The notes below the pieces were generated by a model. That model ran no database searches. It was not told the DNA's origin and worked only from the letters and a program-made list of their open reading frames with translations. From Burkholderiales bacterium RIFCSPHIGHO2_01_FULL_63_240 (GTDB taxonomy: Bacteria; Pseudomonadota; Gammaproteobacteria; Burkholderiales; Burkholderiaceae_C), in NCBI GenBank assembly GCA_001770725.1, contig MERU01000004.1:1-64000 (forward strand): a stretch of 64,000 nucleotides of DNA, written 5' to 3'. Shown piece after piece: positions 44,611 to 53,422 of the stretch. Numbering within the stretch: position 1 is the stretch's first letter; each line of letters starts with the position of its first letter. The translations under genes were made by a program, and so were the position numbers.

Positions 44611-46203
44611 TCAATCGTCGATGCCCAGCTCCTGGATCTTGCGCGTGATGGTGTTGCGACCGATGCCCAGTTTCTGCGCGGCCTCGATGCGGCGACCGCG
44701 CGTCAACTCAAGCGCCGTGTGGATGAGCTGGGCCTCGAATTGCCGGGTCAAGGCATCCCAGACGTCGGTCTGACCCGCGTTGAGGCGCTCGCGCGCTTCG
44801 CGCTGCAGGTCGAGCAACCAGCTCCCGCCCGCAGATGCGGCCACGGGCTCGGTGGCAACCACCTCACCCAAGCCCCCTGTGGCGGACGCAGGCGCTGCGA
44901 TGACCTCGCCCAGAGAACGGGGAGCGTCGGACAACGCAGCAGGCGGGGCCATGGACGCTGGCGCCCAGTCGGTTGCCACCGGCGGTGCCGAGGCAGCAAA
45001 GGGCTGGGCCGCCAACGCGGCAGGCGCGTGGTCGTGCCCTGCGCCGACCGCACCGTCGAGCAGCTCGGGAGGCAGGTCCTTGGTCTCGATGACCTGGGCC
45101 GGCGCCATCACGGTCAGCCAGTGGCAGATGTTCTCCAGCTGACGCACGTTCCCCGGGAAGTCGAAGGTGGCCAGCTTGGCCAGCGCCGGCTCGGAGATGC
45201 GCTTGGCCTCGACGCCCAGGTCCTTGGCGCTCTTTTGCAGAAAAAAGCGCGCCAGGGTCGGGATGTCCTCGCGGCGTTCGCGCAGCGCCGGCAGGCGCAG
45301 GCGGATCACGTTCAGGCGGTGGAACAGGTCTTCGCGGAAGCCGCCGAGGCGCACGCGCTCTTCGAGGTTCTGGTGGGTCGCCGCGATCACGCGCACGTTG
45401 CTCTTGAGCGGCTGGTGGCCGCCCACGCGGTAGAACTGCCCGTCCGACAGCACGCGCAGCAAGCGCGTTTGCAGGTCAAACGGCATGTCGCCGATTTCGT
45501 CGAGGAACAGCGTGCCGCCGTCGGCCTGCTCGAAGCGGCCTCGGCGCATGGTCTGCGCGCCGGTGAAGGCGCCGCGCTCATGGCCGAACAGCTCGGACTC
45601 CAGCAAATCCTTCGGGATGGCCGCCGTGTTGATGGCAACGAAAGGCCCGTTGGCACGCGGGCTGTGCTTGTGCAACGCCCGCGCAACCAGCTCCTTGCCG
45701 GCGCCGGACTCGCCAGTGATCAGCACCGTGACGTTGCTCTGGCTGAGCCGACCGATGGCGCGGAAAACGTCCTGCATGGCAGGCGCCTGACCCAGCATCT
45801 CGGGCATCTGCGTGACGCGGTCGTCGAGCACCTCTTCGCGCACGCTTTCTTCGACCGCGCGGCGGATGAGCTCGACCGCCTTGGGCAAATCGAAGGGCTT
45901 GGGCAGGTATTCGAAGGCGCCACCCTGGAAGGCCGAGACGGCGCTGTCCAGGTCGGAGTAGGCGGTCATGATGATGACCGGCAGACCAGGATGGCGGGCC
46001 TTGACCTTGCTCAGCAGGTCGATGCCCGAGCCGCCAGGCATGCGGATGTCTGACACCAGCACCTGGGGTTCATCGACCTCCAGGGCCGCGAGCACGTCGC
46101 GGGGGTTGGTGAAGCTGCGCACCGGCAGCTCCTCGCGGGCCAGTGCCTTTTCAAGCACGAAGCGGATGGATTGGTCGTCGTCAACGATCCAGATGGGTTT
46201 CAT
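44611..46203 (-). CDS. ntrC: Nitrogen regulation response regulator NtrC
   Basis: 530 residues, somewhat longer than usual (about 470-500) because of an Ala/Pro-rich linker (about 400-470). Order: receiver domain with phosphorylation site D52 in LVSDIRMPG and K102 in KPFD; sigma-54 AAA+ domain with Walker A GESGAGKE, the sigma-54 contact loop GAFTGA and FLDEIGDM; and a Fis-type helix-turn-helix in the last 25 residues (EAAQKLGIGRNTITRKI). It activates sigma-54 promoters such as the one found upstream of glnA when nitrogen is limiting. It follows ntrB by 52 bases. Confidence 0.96.
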   Translation of the reverse strand: MKPIWIVDDDQSIRFVLEKALAREELPVRSFTNPRDVLAALEVDEPQVLVSDIRMPGGSGIDLLSKVKARHPGLPVIIMTAYSDLDSAVSAFQGGAFEYLPKPFDLPKAVELIRRAVEESVREEVLDDRVTQMPEMLGQAPAMQDVFRAIGRLSQSNVTVLITGESGAGKELVARALHKHSPRANGPFVAINTAAIPKDLLESELFGHERGAFTGAQTMRRGRFEQADGGTLFLDEIGDMPFDLQTRLLRVLSDGQFYRVGGHQPLKSNVRVIAATHQNLEERVRLGGFREDLFHRLNVIRLRLPALRERREDIPTLARFFLQKSAKDLGVEAKRISEPALAKLATFDFPGNVRQLENICHWLTVMAPAQVIETKDLPPELLDGAVGAGHDHAPAALAAQPFAASAPPVATDWAPASMAPPAALSDAPRSLGEVIAAPASATGGLGEVVATEPVAASAGGSWLLDLQREARERLNAGQTDVWDALTRQFEAQLIHTALELTRGRRIEAAQKLGIGRNTITRKIQELGIDD

Positions 46204-46255
46204 GCTGGCCTGTGGTTGTCTGCGTCATCGGGCGATCCGTCCACCGGGCCAAGGG

Positions 46256-47380
46256 TCATGGCAAGGGGATGAGGATCCTGAACACCGTGCGACCGGGTTC
46301 GCTTTCGCATTCGATGGTGCCCTGATGCTGTTGAACGAAGGTTTGTGCCAAGGTCAGGCCCAGACCGGATCCGCCATCGCGCCCCGACACCAGGGGGTAG
46401 AAGACGCGATCACGGATGGATTCCGGGATGCCCGGGCCGTTGTCCTCGATATGCAAGACCAGTGCCAGTCGGTGCAGGGCCCGGTTGATGGTGACGCGTC
46501 GGGACACGCGGGTTCGCAAAACGATGCGGGCATCACCTTGTGAAATGCGATCGACCAGGGCCTGCGCCGCGTTGTGGGCGATGTTGAGCACCGCCTGGAT
46601 GAGCTGCTCGCGGTCGCCACGGAAATCAGGCAGAGAGGTGTCGTAGTCGCGTTGGACCTTCAGCCCCTTGGGGAACTCGGCCAGGATGAGCGAGCGCACC
46701 CGCTCGCACACCTCGTGGATGTTGACGTCGCCCACCACGTGCGGGCGACGGTGCGGCGCCAGCAGGCGGTCGACCAGCGATTGCAGGCGGTCAGCCTCGT
46801 GGATGATCACCTGCGTGTACTCGGTGAGCGATTTGCTCTCGAGCTCCATCTGCAGCAGCTGCGCCGCGCCCCGGATGCCACCCAGCGGGTTCTTGATCTC
46901 GTGGGCCAGGTTGCGGATGAGCTCCTTGTTGGCCTGCACCTGGTCCAGGGCGCGCTCTTCGCGGTCCTGGCGGGTCTGCTGCTCGACCTCGACCAGCTCG
47001 ACCAGCACCAGGCTGCCCTGCCCCAGTCGCGTGACGATGACCTGCACCGGCAGCGGCTCGCCATGGCCATGCAGGTGGCGGCGCAGCTCGGTCTGCAGGC
47101 GGCTGGTGGCGAACTCGTTGCGGGCCACGGCGGAGACCACATCTCGCAACAGGCCGGGCGAGACCACCCAGTCGTAGATCGATTCGCGCAGCATGGACTT
47201 GCGCGACAGCCCCAGACCCTCTTCAAAGGCCGAGTTGGCATACAGGCAGCGGCCATCCGGCACCACCACGCACACCATGGTGCCGAGGTGATCGAAGGCT
47301 TCCAGCCCACCAGGCACCATGGGATCGACGCGGGACACCGCCTGCACGATGTCGGCGGGCGCGGGAGAAACAGCAGTCAT
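46256..47380 (-). CDS. ntrB: Nitrogen regulation sensor kinase NtrB
   Basis: 374 residues from the ATG at 47380; the upstream frame overlaps another gene and is rejected. N-terminal PAS domain (about 25-130), then the dimerisation/phosphoacceptor helix with H160 in LAHEIKNPLGG, the N box in AVLNIAHNAAQA and the G boxes in DNGPGIP and GGSGLGLTLA. No membrane helix: a cytoplasmic kinase controlled by PII protein. It phosphorylates NtrC. Only a distant AAGG is seen before the start, so translation may be modest. Confidence 0.95.
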   Translation of the reverse strand: MTAVSPAPADIVQAVSRVDPMVPGGLEAFDHLGTMVCVVVPDGRCLYANSAFEEGLGLSRKSMLRESIYDWVVSPGLLRDVVSAVARNEFATSRLQTELRRHLHGHGEPLPVQVIVTRLGQGSLVLVELVEVEQQTRQDREERALDQVQANKELIRNLAHEIKNPLGGIRGAAQLLQMELESKSLTEYTQVIIHEADRLQSLVDRLLAPHRRPHVVGDVNIHEVCERVRSLILAEFPKGLKVQRDYDTSLPDFRGDREQLIQAVLNIAHNAAQALVDRISQGDARIVLRTRVSRRVTINRALHRLALVLHIEDNGPGIPESIRDRVFYPLVSGRDGGSGLGLTLAQTFVQQHQGTIECESEPGRTVFRILIPLP

Positions 47381-47409
47381 CGGAGGAAAACCTTGTCTGG
47401 CAGCCGGCG

Positions 47410-47928
47410 TCAGCGCTGGCCGAACTTGCCCAGCTCGCGCCGGAGGGCGGCGACATCCGCTTCCTTGCGGGTCAGCGCGGCCTTGAGCTCCTCGACGCGG
47501 TCGAGGTACTTCTGGTAGTTGCGCTCGTCGCCGCGGCGCTCGGGCTGGCCCTCGTTGTACTCCTTGCGAAGCGCTGCAAGGGCATCTTCTTCCTTCTTGA
47601 GCTCGGCTTCCAGGATGCGCTTGGCGTCGCTGTCGCGTGCCTTCTGGTCGTCGGCGCCCACCTTGTCGCCCTGAGCGGATGCAGAGCCCGCCGGGCGAGC
47701 GGCGTTGCCCCGAGGCACTTGGGATTGGATCACCGTGATCGGCGCGCCCTCCAGCGTCTTGCAGCCTTTGTCGCGGGCTTCCTTGGCGCTGAGTGAGTCG
47801 GTGTAGAGGTTGCCCGGGCAGCGGTAGACAGGTTTGTCCTGGGCCCACGCGGCGGTGGTCACCAGCAAAGCGCAGCAGGCCAGGACAGTCAGCTTGGGAG
47901 ACAGGCGCGTCGAAGTCGTCATCGTCAT
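47410..47928 (-). CDS. DUF4124 domain exported protein
   Basis: 172 residues from the ATG at 47928 (a second ATG lies two codons on). The signal peptide ends near AWAQ. A short DUF4124-type segment, PVYRCPGNLYTDSLSAKEA with two cysteines (CPGN and GCKTLEG), is followed by a long charged coiled coil (about 95-170). The function of the family is unknown. It is placed between glnA (whose terminator lies upstream of it) and ntrB, with 29 bases to ntrB, so it may share a transcript with ntrBC. Confidence 0.8.
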   Translation of the reverse strand: MTMTTSTRLSPKLTVLACCALLVTTAAWAQDKPVYRCPGNLYTDSLSAKEARDKGCKTLEGAPITVIQSQVPRGNAARPAGSASAQGDKVGADDQKARDSDAKRILEAELKKEEDALAALRKEYNEGQPERRGDERNYQKYLDRVEELKAALTRKEADVAALRRELGKFGQR

Positions 47929-47982
47929 GCGGTCAGTCGGCGTGCAAGCCGGATGCCTTGCAGTATGCCCCCAAGGCGGGGC

Positions 47983-48010
47983 AAAGAAAAAGGGCGGCCG
48001 AAGCCGCCCT
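47983..48010 (-). terminator. Terminator of glnA
   Basis: AGGGCGGC pairs with GCCGCCCT across a 4-base loop, followed by TTTTC on the minus strand, 25 bases after the glnA stop. Strong intrinsic terminator; ntrBC expression therefore needs read-through or a promoter of its own. Confidence 0.9.
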
Positions 48011-48034
48011 CTCATTGCGAACCGCTTGCGCGGA

Positions 48035-49453
48035 TCACAGTGCGTAGTACATGTCGTACTCGACCGGGTGAACGGCCATGCGGAAGCGCGTGACTTCCTG
48101 CATCTTCAGCTCGATGTAGGCGTCGAGGTAGGAGTCGGTGAACACACCACCCTTGGTCAGGAAGCCGCGGTCGGCGTCCAGGGCTTCCAGAGCCTGGTCC
48201 AGGCTGTGGCAGACGGTGGGGATCAGCTTGTCCTCTTCGGGCGGCAGGTGGTACAGGTCCTTCGTGGCGGCTTCGCCCGGATGGATCTTGTTTTCCACGC
48301 CGTCCAGGCCGGCCATCATCAGGGCCGAGAAGGCCAGGTACGGGTTGGCCGAAGGATCGGGGAAGCGAGCCTCGATGCGGCGACCCTTGGGGTTCGACAC
48401 GTACGGGATGCGAATCGAAGCGGAACGGTTCTTGGCCGAGTAGGCCAGCTTCACCGGGGCTTCGAAGCCAGGCACCAGGCGCTTGTACGAGTTCGTGCCG
48501 GGGTTGGTGATGGCGTTCAGGGCACGGGCGTGCTTGATGATGCCGCCGATGTAGTACAGGGCGAACTCGCTCAGGCCGGCGTAGCCGTCGCCAGCGAACA
48601 GGTTCTTGCCGTCCTTCCAGATGGACTGGTGAACGTGCATGCCGGAGCCGTTGTCGCCAACCAGGGGCTTGGGCATGAACGTGGCGGTCTTGCCGTAGGC
48701 GTGGGCCACGTTGGTGATGATGTACTTCTGCAGCTGCAGCCAGTCGGCGCGCTGGGTCAGCGTGGCGAACTTGGTGCCGATTTCCATCTGGCCGGCGTTG
48801 GCCACTTCGTGGTGGTGCACTTCGACCGGGATGCCCATCGATTCGAGGATCAGGCACATTTCCGAGCGCATGTCCTGGCCGGAGTCGACCGGGGGCACGG
48901 GGAAGTAGCCGCCCTTGACGGTGGGACGGTAGCCGGTGTTGCCGTGCTCGTACTTGGTGCCGGTGTTCCAGGCGCCTTCTTCGGCTTGGATCTCGAAGAA
49001 GCAGCCGGACATGTCGTTGCCCCAACGGATGCCGTCGAACACGAAGAACTCGGGTTCCGGACCGAAGAAAGCGGTGTCGCCCAGGCCCGAGGACTTCAGG
49101 TAGGCTTCGGCGCGCTTGGCCAGGGAGCGGGGGTCGCGCTCGTAGGCCTTGCCGTCAGCGGGGTCGATGACGTCGCAGGTCAGCAGCAGGGTCGGTTCTT
49201 CGAAGAAGGGGTCGACGTTGGCGGTGTTGGGGTCCGGCATCAGCAGCATGTCGGAGGCTTCGATGCCCTTCCAACCGGCGATGGACGAACCGTCGAACGC
49301 GTGGCCCGAGGTGAACTTGTCTTCATCGAAGTGCGAAACAGGCACGGACACGTGCTGTTCCTTGCCACGGGTGTCGGTGAAACGGAAATCAACGAACTTG
49401 ACGTCGTTGTCCTTCACCATCTTCATCACGTCGGCGACCGTCTTGTTGGCCAT
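48035..49453 (-). CDS. glnA: Glutamine synthetase, type I
   Basis: 472 residues, full length. Makes glutamine from glutamate, ammonia and ATP. Signatures: [16 protein letters not shown] in the N-terminal beta-grasp part, the ATP/metal-binding [16 protein letters not shown], and the adenylylation tyrosine in DLYHLPPEE (about residue 398), which shows that the enzyme is of the type regulated by covalent adenylylation. AGGAG lies six bases before the ATG. A sigma-54 promoter and an NtrC site are found upstream. Confidence 0.98.
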   Translation of the reverse strand: MANKTVADVMKMVKDNDVKFVDFRFTDTRGKEQHVSVPVSHFDEDKFTSGHAFDGSSIAGWKGIEASDMLLMPDPNTANVDPFFEEPTLLLTCDVIDPADGKAYERDPRSLAKRAEAYLKSSGLGDTAFFGPEPEFFVFDGIRWGNDMSGCFFEIQAEEGAWNTGTKYEHGNTGYRPTVKGGYFPVPPVDSGQDMRSEMCLILESMGIPVEVHHHEVANAGQMEIGTKFATLTQRADWLQLQKYIITNVAHAYGKTATFMPKPLVGDNGSGMHVHQSIWKDGKNLFAGDGYAGLSEFALYYIGGIIKHARALNAITNPGTNSYKRLVPGFEAPVKLAYSAKNRSASIRIPYVSNPKGRRIEARFPDPSANPYLAFSALMMAGLDGVENKIHPGEAATKDLYHLPPEEDKLIPTVCHSLDQALEALDADRGFLTKGGVFTDSYLDAYIELKMQEVTRFRMAVHPVEYDMYYAL

Positions 49454-49535
49454 CAGGAGCTCCTAGCAACAGGCTGAATGAAAGCAGGAAGAGAAATTTT
49501 TCTGTCTCTGGTCCAGAAACAGCGCGCAGTGTAAT

Positions 49536-49551
49536 AGCAGAAAGCGTGCCT
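49536..49551 (-). promoter_or_regulatory. Sigma-54 promoter of glnA
   Basis: On the minus strand AGGCACGCTTTCTGCT. The invariant GG (-24) and GC (-12) are separated by exactly 10 bases, and GGCACG matches the consensus TGGCACG. The start of transcription would be near 49525, about 72 bases before the ATG. Two positions differ from consensus (first base and one base before GC). Confidence 0.75.
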
Positions 49552-49693
49552 CCCGGCTGAGGGCGGGCAAGGCGACAGTGGATTCACCCGATGGGATGGG
49601 GCCTTGACGCCTGGATGCGCCATCCGAGGGCGCACCGCAAAAGACCACGGCGCACATGGTGAAAACCGAAACCCGCTGACAGCGCAGACAAAA

Positions 49694-49708
49694 GCACCAA
49701 ACAAGTGC
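49694..49708 (-). promoter_or_regulatory. NtrC binding site upstream of glnA
   Basis: On the minus strand GCACTTGTTTGGTGC, an exact match to the NtrC consensus GCAC-N5-TGGTGC. It is centred about 175 bases upstream of the predicted transcript start, a workable distance for an enhancer, and lies next to the stop of the cinA-like gene. Confidence 0.78.
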
Positions 49709-49724
49709 AAACAAGCCTCAAAAA

Positions 49725-50543
49725 TCAATCTCGCACTGATTCAGGGCCAACGGATGCACCAAATTGGATCAACCCCTCGCGCAAGGCAGCGAACGCCGCA
49801 TCCACATCCCCTGCCCGCCCTTTCACCCCGAGTTCGATGTGGCGGCCATGCACCGGGTGGTCAACGCTGGGCAGCGAAAAGACCTTGACCGGAGAAAACC
49901 GCGCCTCGATGTCCAGCATCAGGGGCGTCAGCCTGGACTCGATGGCGCCGTACACCACCACCGAACGCTCGGCCAGGCGTCCTTGCCCGTGGAGGTCGGC
50001 ATGAAGGGTGTCGAGCGCCCAGGCGACCATGGGCCAGGCCATCACCGGGAAGCCAGGCACGAAATGCACGCGCCCCTCCAGGGTGAAACCGGGGATGCGG
50101 TTGTAGGGATTGGGGATGATGGCGGCCCCTTGCGGGAAGCGCCCCATCTCCAGGCGGCGCAGGGTGTCGCTCGATTCAGGCTCGAAAGGCGTGCCTTCTT
50201 GTTCGGCCATCTCGCGGCAACGCGCCAGGATGAGCTCCCGGGCTTCGGGGTGCAGCGCCAGCGGCTGACCGATGGCCTCGGCGGCGCAGGCGCGGGTGTG
50301 GTCGTCGGGGGTGGCGCCAATGCCGCCAAAGGAAAACACGACGTCACCGGTGGACAGGGCGTGCCGCAGGTCGGCGGTGATGCTGGCGGGATCGTCCCCC
50401 ACGTAGCGCACCCACGAAACGGCCATGCCGCGCTCGGTCAGCAGCTCGATGGCCTTGGCGAGGTGCTTGTCCTGGCGGCGACCGCTGAGGATTTCGTCGC
50501 CGATGATGATGAGGCCGATGCGTGGCGCGCGGAGATCAGGCAT
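49725..50543 (-). CDS. CinA-like molybdopterin-binding domain protein
   Basis: 272 residues from the ATG at 50543, overlapping the end of the upstream EI24 gene by 8 bases. The MoCF_biosynth fold is shown by LIIIGDEILSGRRQDKH near the start and by VFSFGGIGATPDDHTR. It corresponds to the N-terminal half of CinA; the C-terminal nicotinamide-nucleotide amidohydrolase domain is absent, as in many stand-alone members. The function of this half is unsettled (nucleotide pyrophosphatase activity has been proposed for the family). Confidence 0.88.
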   Translation of the reverse strand: MPDLRAPRIGLIIIGDEILSGRRQDKHLAKAIELLTERGMAVSWVRYVGDDPASITADLRHALSTGDVVFSFGGIGATPDDHTRACAAEAIGQPLALHPEARELILARCREMAEQEGTPFEPESSDTLRRLEMGRFPQGAAIIPNPYNRIPGFTLEGRVHFVPGFPVMAWPMVAWALDTLHADLHGQGRLAERSVVVYGAIESRLTPLMLDIEARFSPVKVFSLPSVDHPVHGRHIELGVKGRAGDVDAAFAALREGLIQFGASVGPESVRD

Positions 50544-51450
50544 GTTCTGCGGAGGTGGGGGTGGAGGGTGAACTGGGCAGCGCCTCCACCCGCAAGGCCG
50601 CCAGCGCGGCCAGCAGGTAATGGGCGAACCACAGGCTGGAGAAAACGAACACCAGGGTGTAGAGCCACAGCGAGACAACCAGGATGAACGGCGCCAGCAC
50701 GATGGCCAGCACGCCCAGCGCCCACACGGCCGCAGGGGCCGCGCCCAGGTAGCCGCACACCACGCCCATCAGCAGCAGGGTCGTGCGGTGGCGCTTGAGC
50801 ACGGTGGCTTGCTCTTCGGGCGTGGCGACGTCGGCCAGGGTGTCGTGGGCCATGACCCGGTAGGTCAGCCAGCCCCAGATCAGTGGCGGGATCACCAGCG
50901 CGAACAGCGGTATCAGCCAGAGCGGCAGGGTCACGATCAAGGCCCCCAGCGCCACGACGGTGCTTGCCAGGGACAAGGCGACCGAGCGCCAGACCGGTGT
51001 CTGGTGCCGGGACGCCAGGTGGGGGAAGCGGCGAGCGCGCACCAGCTTGACCGCGGACGGCGTGATCATCCACGCCACCAGCAGCAGGCTCAGCACGACC
51101 ACCAGGGGCACGACCAGGATCAACAGCAGCACCGGCACGAGCGCGGCCCGCAACCCTTGCAGGCCCATGCCATCGAGCCAGGTCAGCAGAGACTGGCTCA
51201 GCGACCATTGGTCCAGGACCTGTCGCAGCGCTTCGTTGGCATCGCTCCAACCCCACCACCCCAGGCCCAGCAGCAAGGTGGCAGACAGCAGGATGGGCAA
51301 CAAGGTCAGCCAGATGACCCGCGGGTGCAGGCAGTAGGCGACGGCGCGCCAGGCGGCATCGATGGCCAGCGCGGCGGCGGGCAACTGCCGGGTGTTCACG
51401 GGCGATGCAGGGATCACGGTGGGCGTGGTGTCATCCATGTCGCGCAGCAT
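50536..51450 (-). CDS. EI24-domain membrane protein (CysZ-like)
   Basis: 304 residues from the ATG at 51450; an ATG four codons on (51438) is equally possible, and neither has a good ribosome site. Five to six long hydrophobic helices, including VIWLTLLPILLSATLLLGLG and VLLLILVVPLVVVLSLLLV, with Trp at the boundaries, fit the EI24/CysZ family of inner-membrane proteins. CysZ takes up sulfate, but this branch has not been assigned a substrate and no cysteine-synthesis gene is nearby. Confidence 0.82.
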   Translation of the reverse strand: MLRDMDDTTPTVIPASPVNTRQLPAAALAIDAAWRAVAYCLHPRVIWLTLLPILLSATLLLGLGWWGWSDANEALRQVLDQWSLSQSLLTWLDGMGLQGLRAALVPVLLLILVVPLVVVLSLLLVAWMITPSAVKLVRARRFPHLASRHQTPVWRSVALSLASTVVALGALIVTLPLWLIPLFALVIPPLIWGWLTYRVMAHDTLADVATPEEQATVLKRHRTTLLLMGVVCGYLGAAPAAVWALGVLAIVLAPFILVVSLWLYTLVFVFSSLWFAHYLLAALAALRVEALPSSPSTPTSAEHA

Positions 51451-51550
51451 ACCGAAGTGCGCCAAGGCCCGCAGAACCTCCGCGAGCCTGTCGTCAGGCC
51501 TCTGCAAGCACCCGTCAGGCCGGGTCCGGATCAGGCGCCAGGCCAGCGCT

Positions 51551-52546
51551 TCAGGGGCGCCCGCACAAGCGCTTCAAGCCGAGCCATTGCTGGGCCCAGA
51601 AGCCCTGGCCGTAGTCGCGTCCGCCCTGCTCGGGCAGCTGGTCGCGGATGCCGGTGGGCTCGTAGCGGCCATCGAAACGGGCCGTGCCGAACAGCAGGTC
51701 CCACACAGGAAACAGCACCGCGAAGTTGCAGCCCCCCAGCGTGCCGGGCCCCTGGCTCTCGTGCCCCATGCCGATGGCGTGGTGCTGGCGGTGAAAACGC
51801 GGGCTCACCAGCAGGCGCTCACCCAGCCAGCCGAAGCTCAGGCGGGCGTTGGCGTGCGACAGGCTCTCGAGCAACTGCGTGACGGCCACCACGGCCACGA
51901 ACTGTCCTGGCGCCACGCCGATGGCGCGGGCTGTGAAGGCCAGCAGCACATCGCGGATCAGGTCGTCGAGCAGGTGGTTGCGGTTGTCGCTCCACAGCGT
52001 CATCTGGCGCTGGCTGTGGTGCACCGCGTGCAAGGACCACCAGCGGTCGAAGTGGTGCTGGCCACGGTGGATCCAGTAGTCCAGCAGGTCGAAGGCGAGC
52101 AGGTAGAGCAGGAAGCTCGCCCAGGCGGTGTCGAGCACGCCGGGCCACAGCGGGGCCACCATGGCATCAAGCTGCACGCCCTGCACGCCCTGCACCGCGG
52201 CCTCGCCGAACAGGGTGTCGAGCAACGGGTCCACCGAGAAGAACATGGCCAGGCGGAACAGGCCCAGGCGGTGCAGCAGGGTGTAGAGCACATCGACGCG
52301 AACGGCCGGCCCGCCATGCGGCTGCGACTCGGCTGGCCACCACCGCTGCAGCGGCGCGAACAGCAGCATCATCAGCACAAGCTGGATCAGGCCCACGAGC
52401 AGCCAGCCGGTGGCCGCGTAGCCGTCTTCCAGCAAGTTGCCCTGGCCTGCGTGGAACAGCAAGGGCTGCACCGCCGACTCGAACAAGGCCTGCTGGAGCC
52501 GCCCGAAGGCATCGGTCAGGGGCTGGATGATCAGTTCGTCGAGCAT
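51551..52546 (-). CDS. Fatty acid hydroxylase / sterol desaturase family membrane protein
   Basis: 331 residues. Four or more hydrophobic stretches and the di-iron histidine clusters HRGQHH, HAVHHS and HRQHH in the family order (HxxxH/HxxHH, HxxHH, HxxHH-like). Members use oxygen to hydroxylate or desaturate lipids in the membrane. The substrate is unknown; bacterial homologues often modify hopanoids, carotenoids or fatty acids. It follows the polysaccharide deacetylase gene by 24 bases. Confidence 0.9.
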   Translation of the reverse strand: MLDELIIQPLTDAFGRLQQALFESAVQPLLFHAGQGNLLEDGYAATGWLLVGLIQLVLMMLLFAPLQRWWPAESQPHGGPAVRVDVLYTLLHRLGLFRLAMFFSVDPLLDTLFGEAAVQGVQGVQLDAMVAPLWPGVLDTAWASFLLYLLAFDLLDYWIHRGQHHFDRWWSLHAVHHSQRQMTLWSDNRNHLLDDLIRDVLLAFTARAIGVAPGQFVAVVAVTQLLESLSHANARLSFGWLGERLLVSPRFHRQHHAIGMGHESQGPGTLGGCNFAVLFPVWDLLFGTARFDGRYEPTGIRDQLPEQGGRDYGQGFWAQQWLGLKRLCGRP

Positions 52547-52570
52547 GGGGACAAGCTGCTTCTCGGCGGT

Positions 52571-53422
52571 TCAACGGGCGGGGGTGGGAACGGGAGCACG
52601 GGCATCACGCGGAGCCAGCCCCGCAGCGCCAAACGTGGGGTGTTGCCCGAGCGTTTCAAAGCAGAACCCACGCGCCTTCAGCCCGACGATGAGCGGCTCC
52701 AGCACAGCAGGCGCCCAGGGGTCCTGGCGGCTCCAGATGCCCAGGTGCATCAGCAGGATCTCGCCGGATCGCACGCGCTGCAGGGCCTGCGCCAGCAAGG
52801 CCGCGTTGGGGTATCGGCTGCTGTCGAGTTCGTCGCCCAGGAAGCCGTTGGGGGTCCAGGGCACGTGTTGCCAGCCACATCGCTGGGCCACGGCCAGCAG
52901 GCGAGGCGAGGTGCGCCCACCCGGGGCACGGAAGATGGCGCGCATGCGCTGCCCGGTCATCTGCTCGAAGCGGGTGGCCGGGCGCTGCAATTGCTCGCAG
53001 TAGCCGGCATCCGGCAGGTCAAAACGCTCACCAATGCGCGCCCCGGCCGTGGGCTTGACGCGCAGGCCCTGGGGCCGGTCGGCCTGCCAGACCACGTGGT
53101 CCCAGGTGTGGGAGCCGAAGTCATGGCCCTGCGCGGCCAGTTGTTTCCACCAGCCGGCCCAGTGCTCATCGAGGGTGCTGCCTTCAGGGCGTGCGCCGAC
53201 AGGTTGCGTGCGCTCGTTGGCCAGGAAGAAGGTGGCCTTCACTTGCTGGCGAGCCAGCACCTCGGCCACCAGCGGGGCCACGCCCATGTGGCCGGTGTCG
53301 ATGGTCAGGTAGACGGGCTTGTCGCAACGGGCGGCCGCCAGCGCCTGAGCCGGCAGGCTGAACACCAGCGCCAGTGCCAGGGCCACCCAGGCACTGGCAT
53401 GAATGTCAGTTGCGCGGCGCAT
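52571..53422 (-). CDS. Polysaccharide deacetylase (NodB fold), variant active site
   Basis: 283 residues from the ATG at 53422, which overlaps the upstream gene by 17 bases. Signal peptide (ends near ALAAAR). NodB features: first motif LTIDTGHMG, second motif SHTWDH with the two metal histidines, third motif RAPGGRTSPRLL, and a late LLMHLGIWS. In typical enzymes motif 1 is TFDDG; here the second aspartate, a metal ligand, is threonine. The same TG form seems to be shared by relatives in Burkholderiales, so it may be a subfamily trait rather than damage. It probably acts on an envelope or exported polysaccharide in the periplasm. Confidence 0.82.
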   Translation of the reverse strand: MRRATDIHASAWVALALALVFSLPAQALAAARCDKPVYLTIDTGHMGVAPLVAEVLARQQVKATFFLANERTQPVGARPEGSTLDEHWAGWWKQLAAQGHDFGSHTWDHVVWQADRPQGLRVKPTAGARIGERFDLPDAGYCEQLQRPATRFEQMTGQRMRAIFRAPGGRTSPRLLAVAQRCGWQHVPWTPNGFLGDELDSSRYPNAALLAQALQRVRSGEILLMHLGIWSRQDPWAPAVLEPLIVGLKARGFCFETLGQHPTFGAAGLAPRDARAPVPTPAR

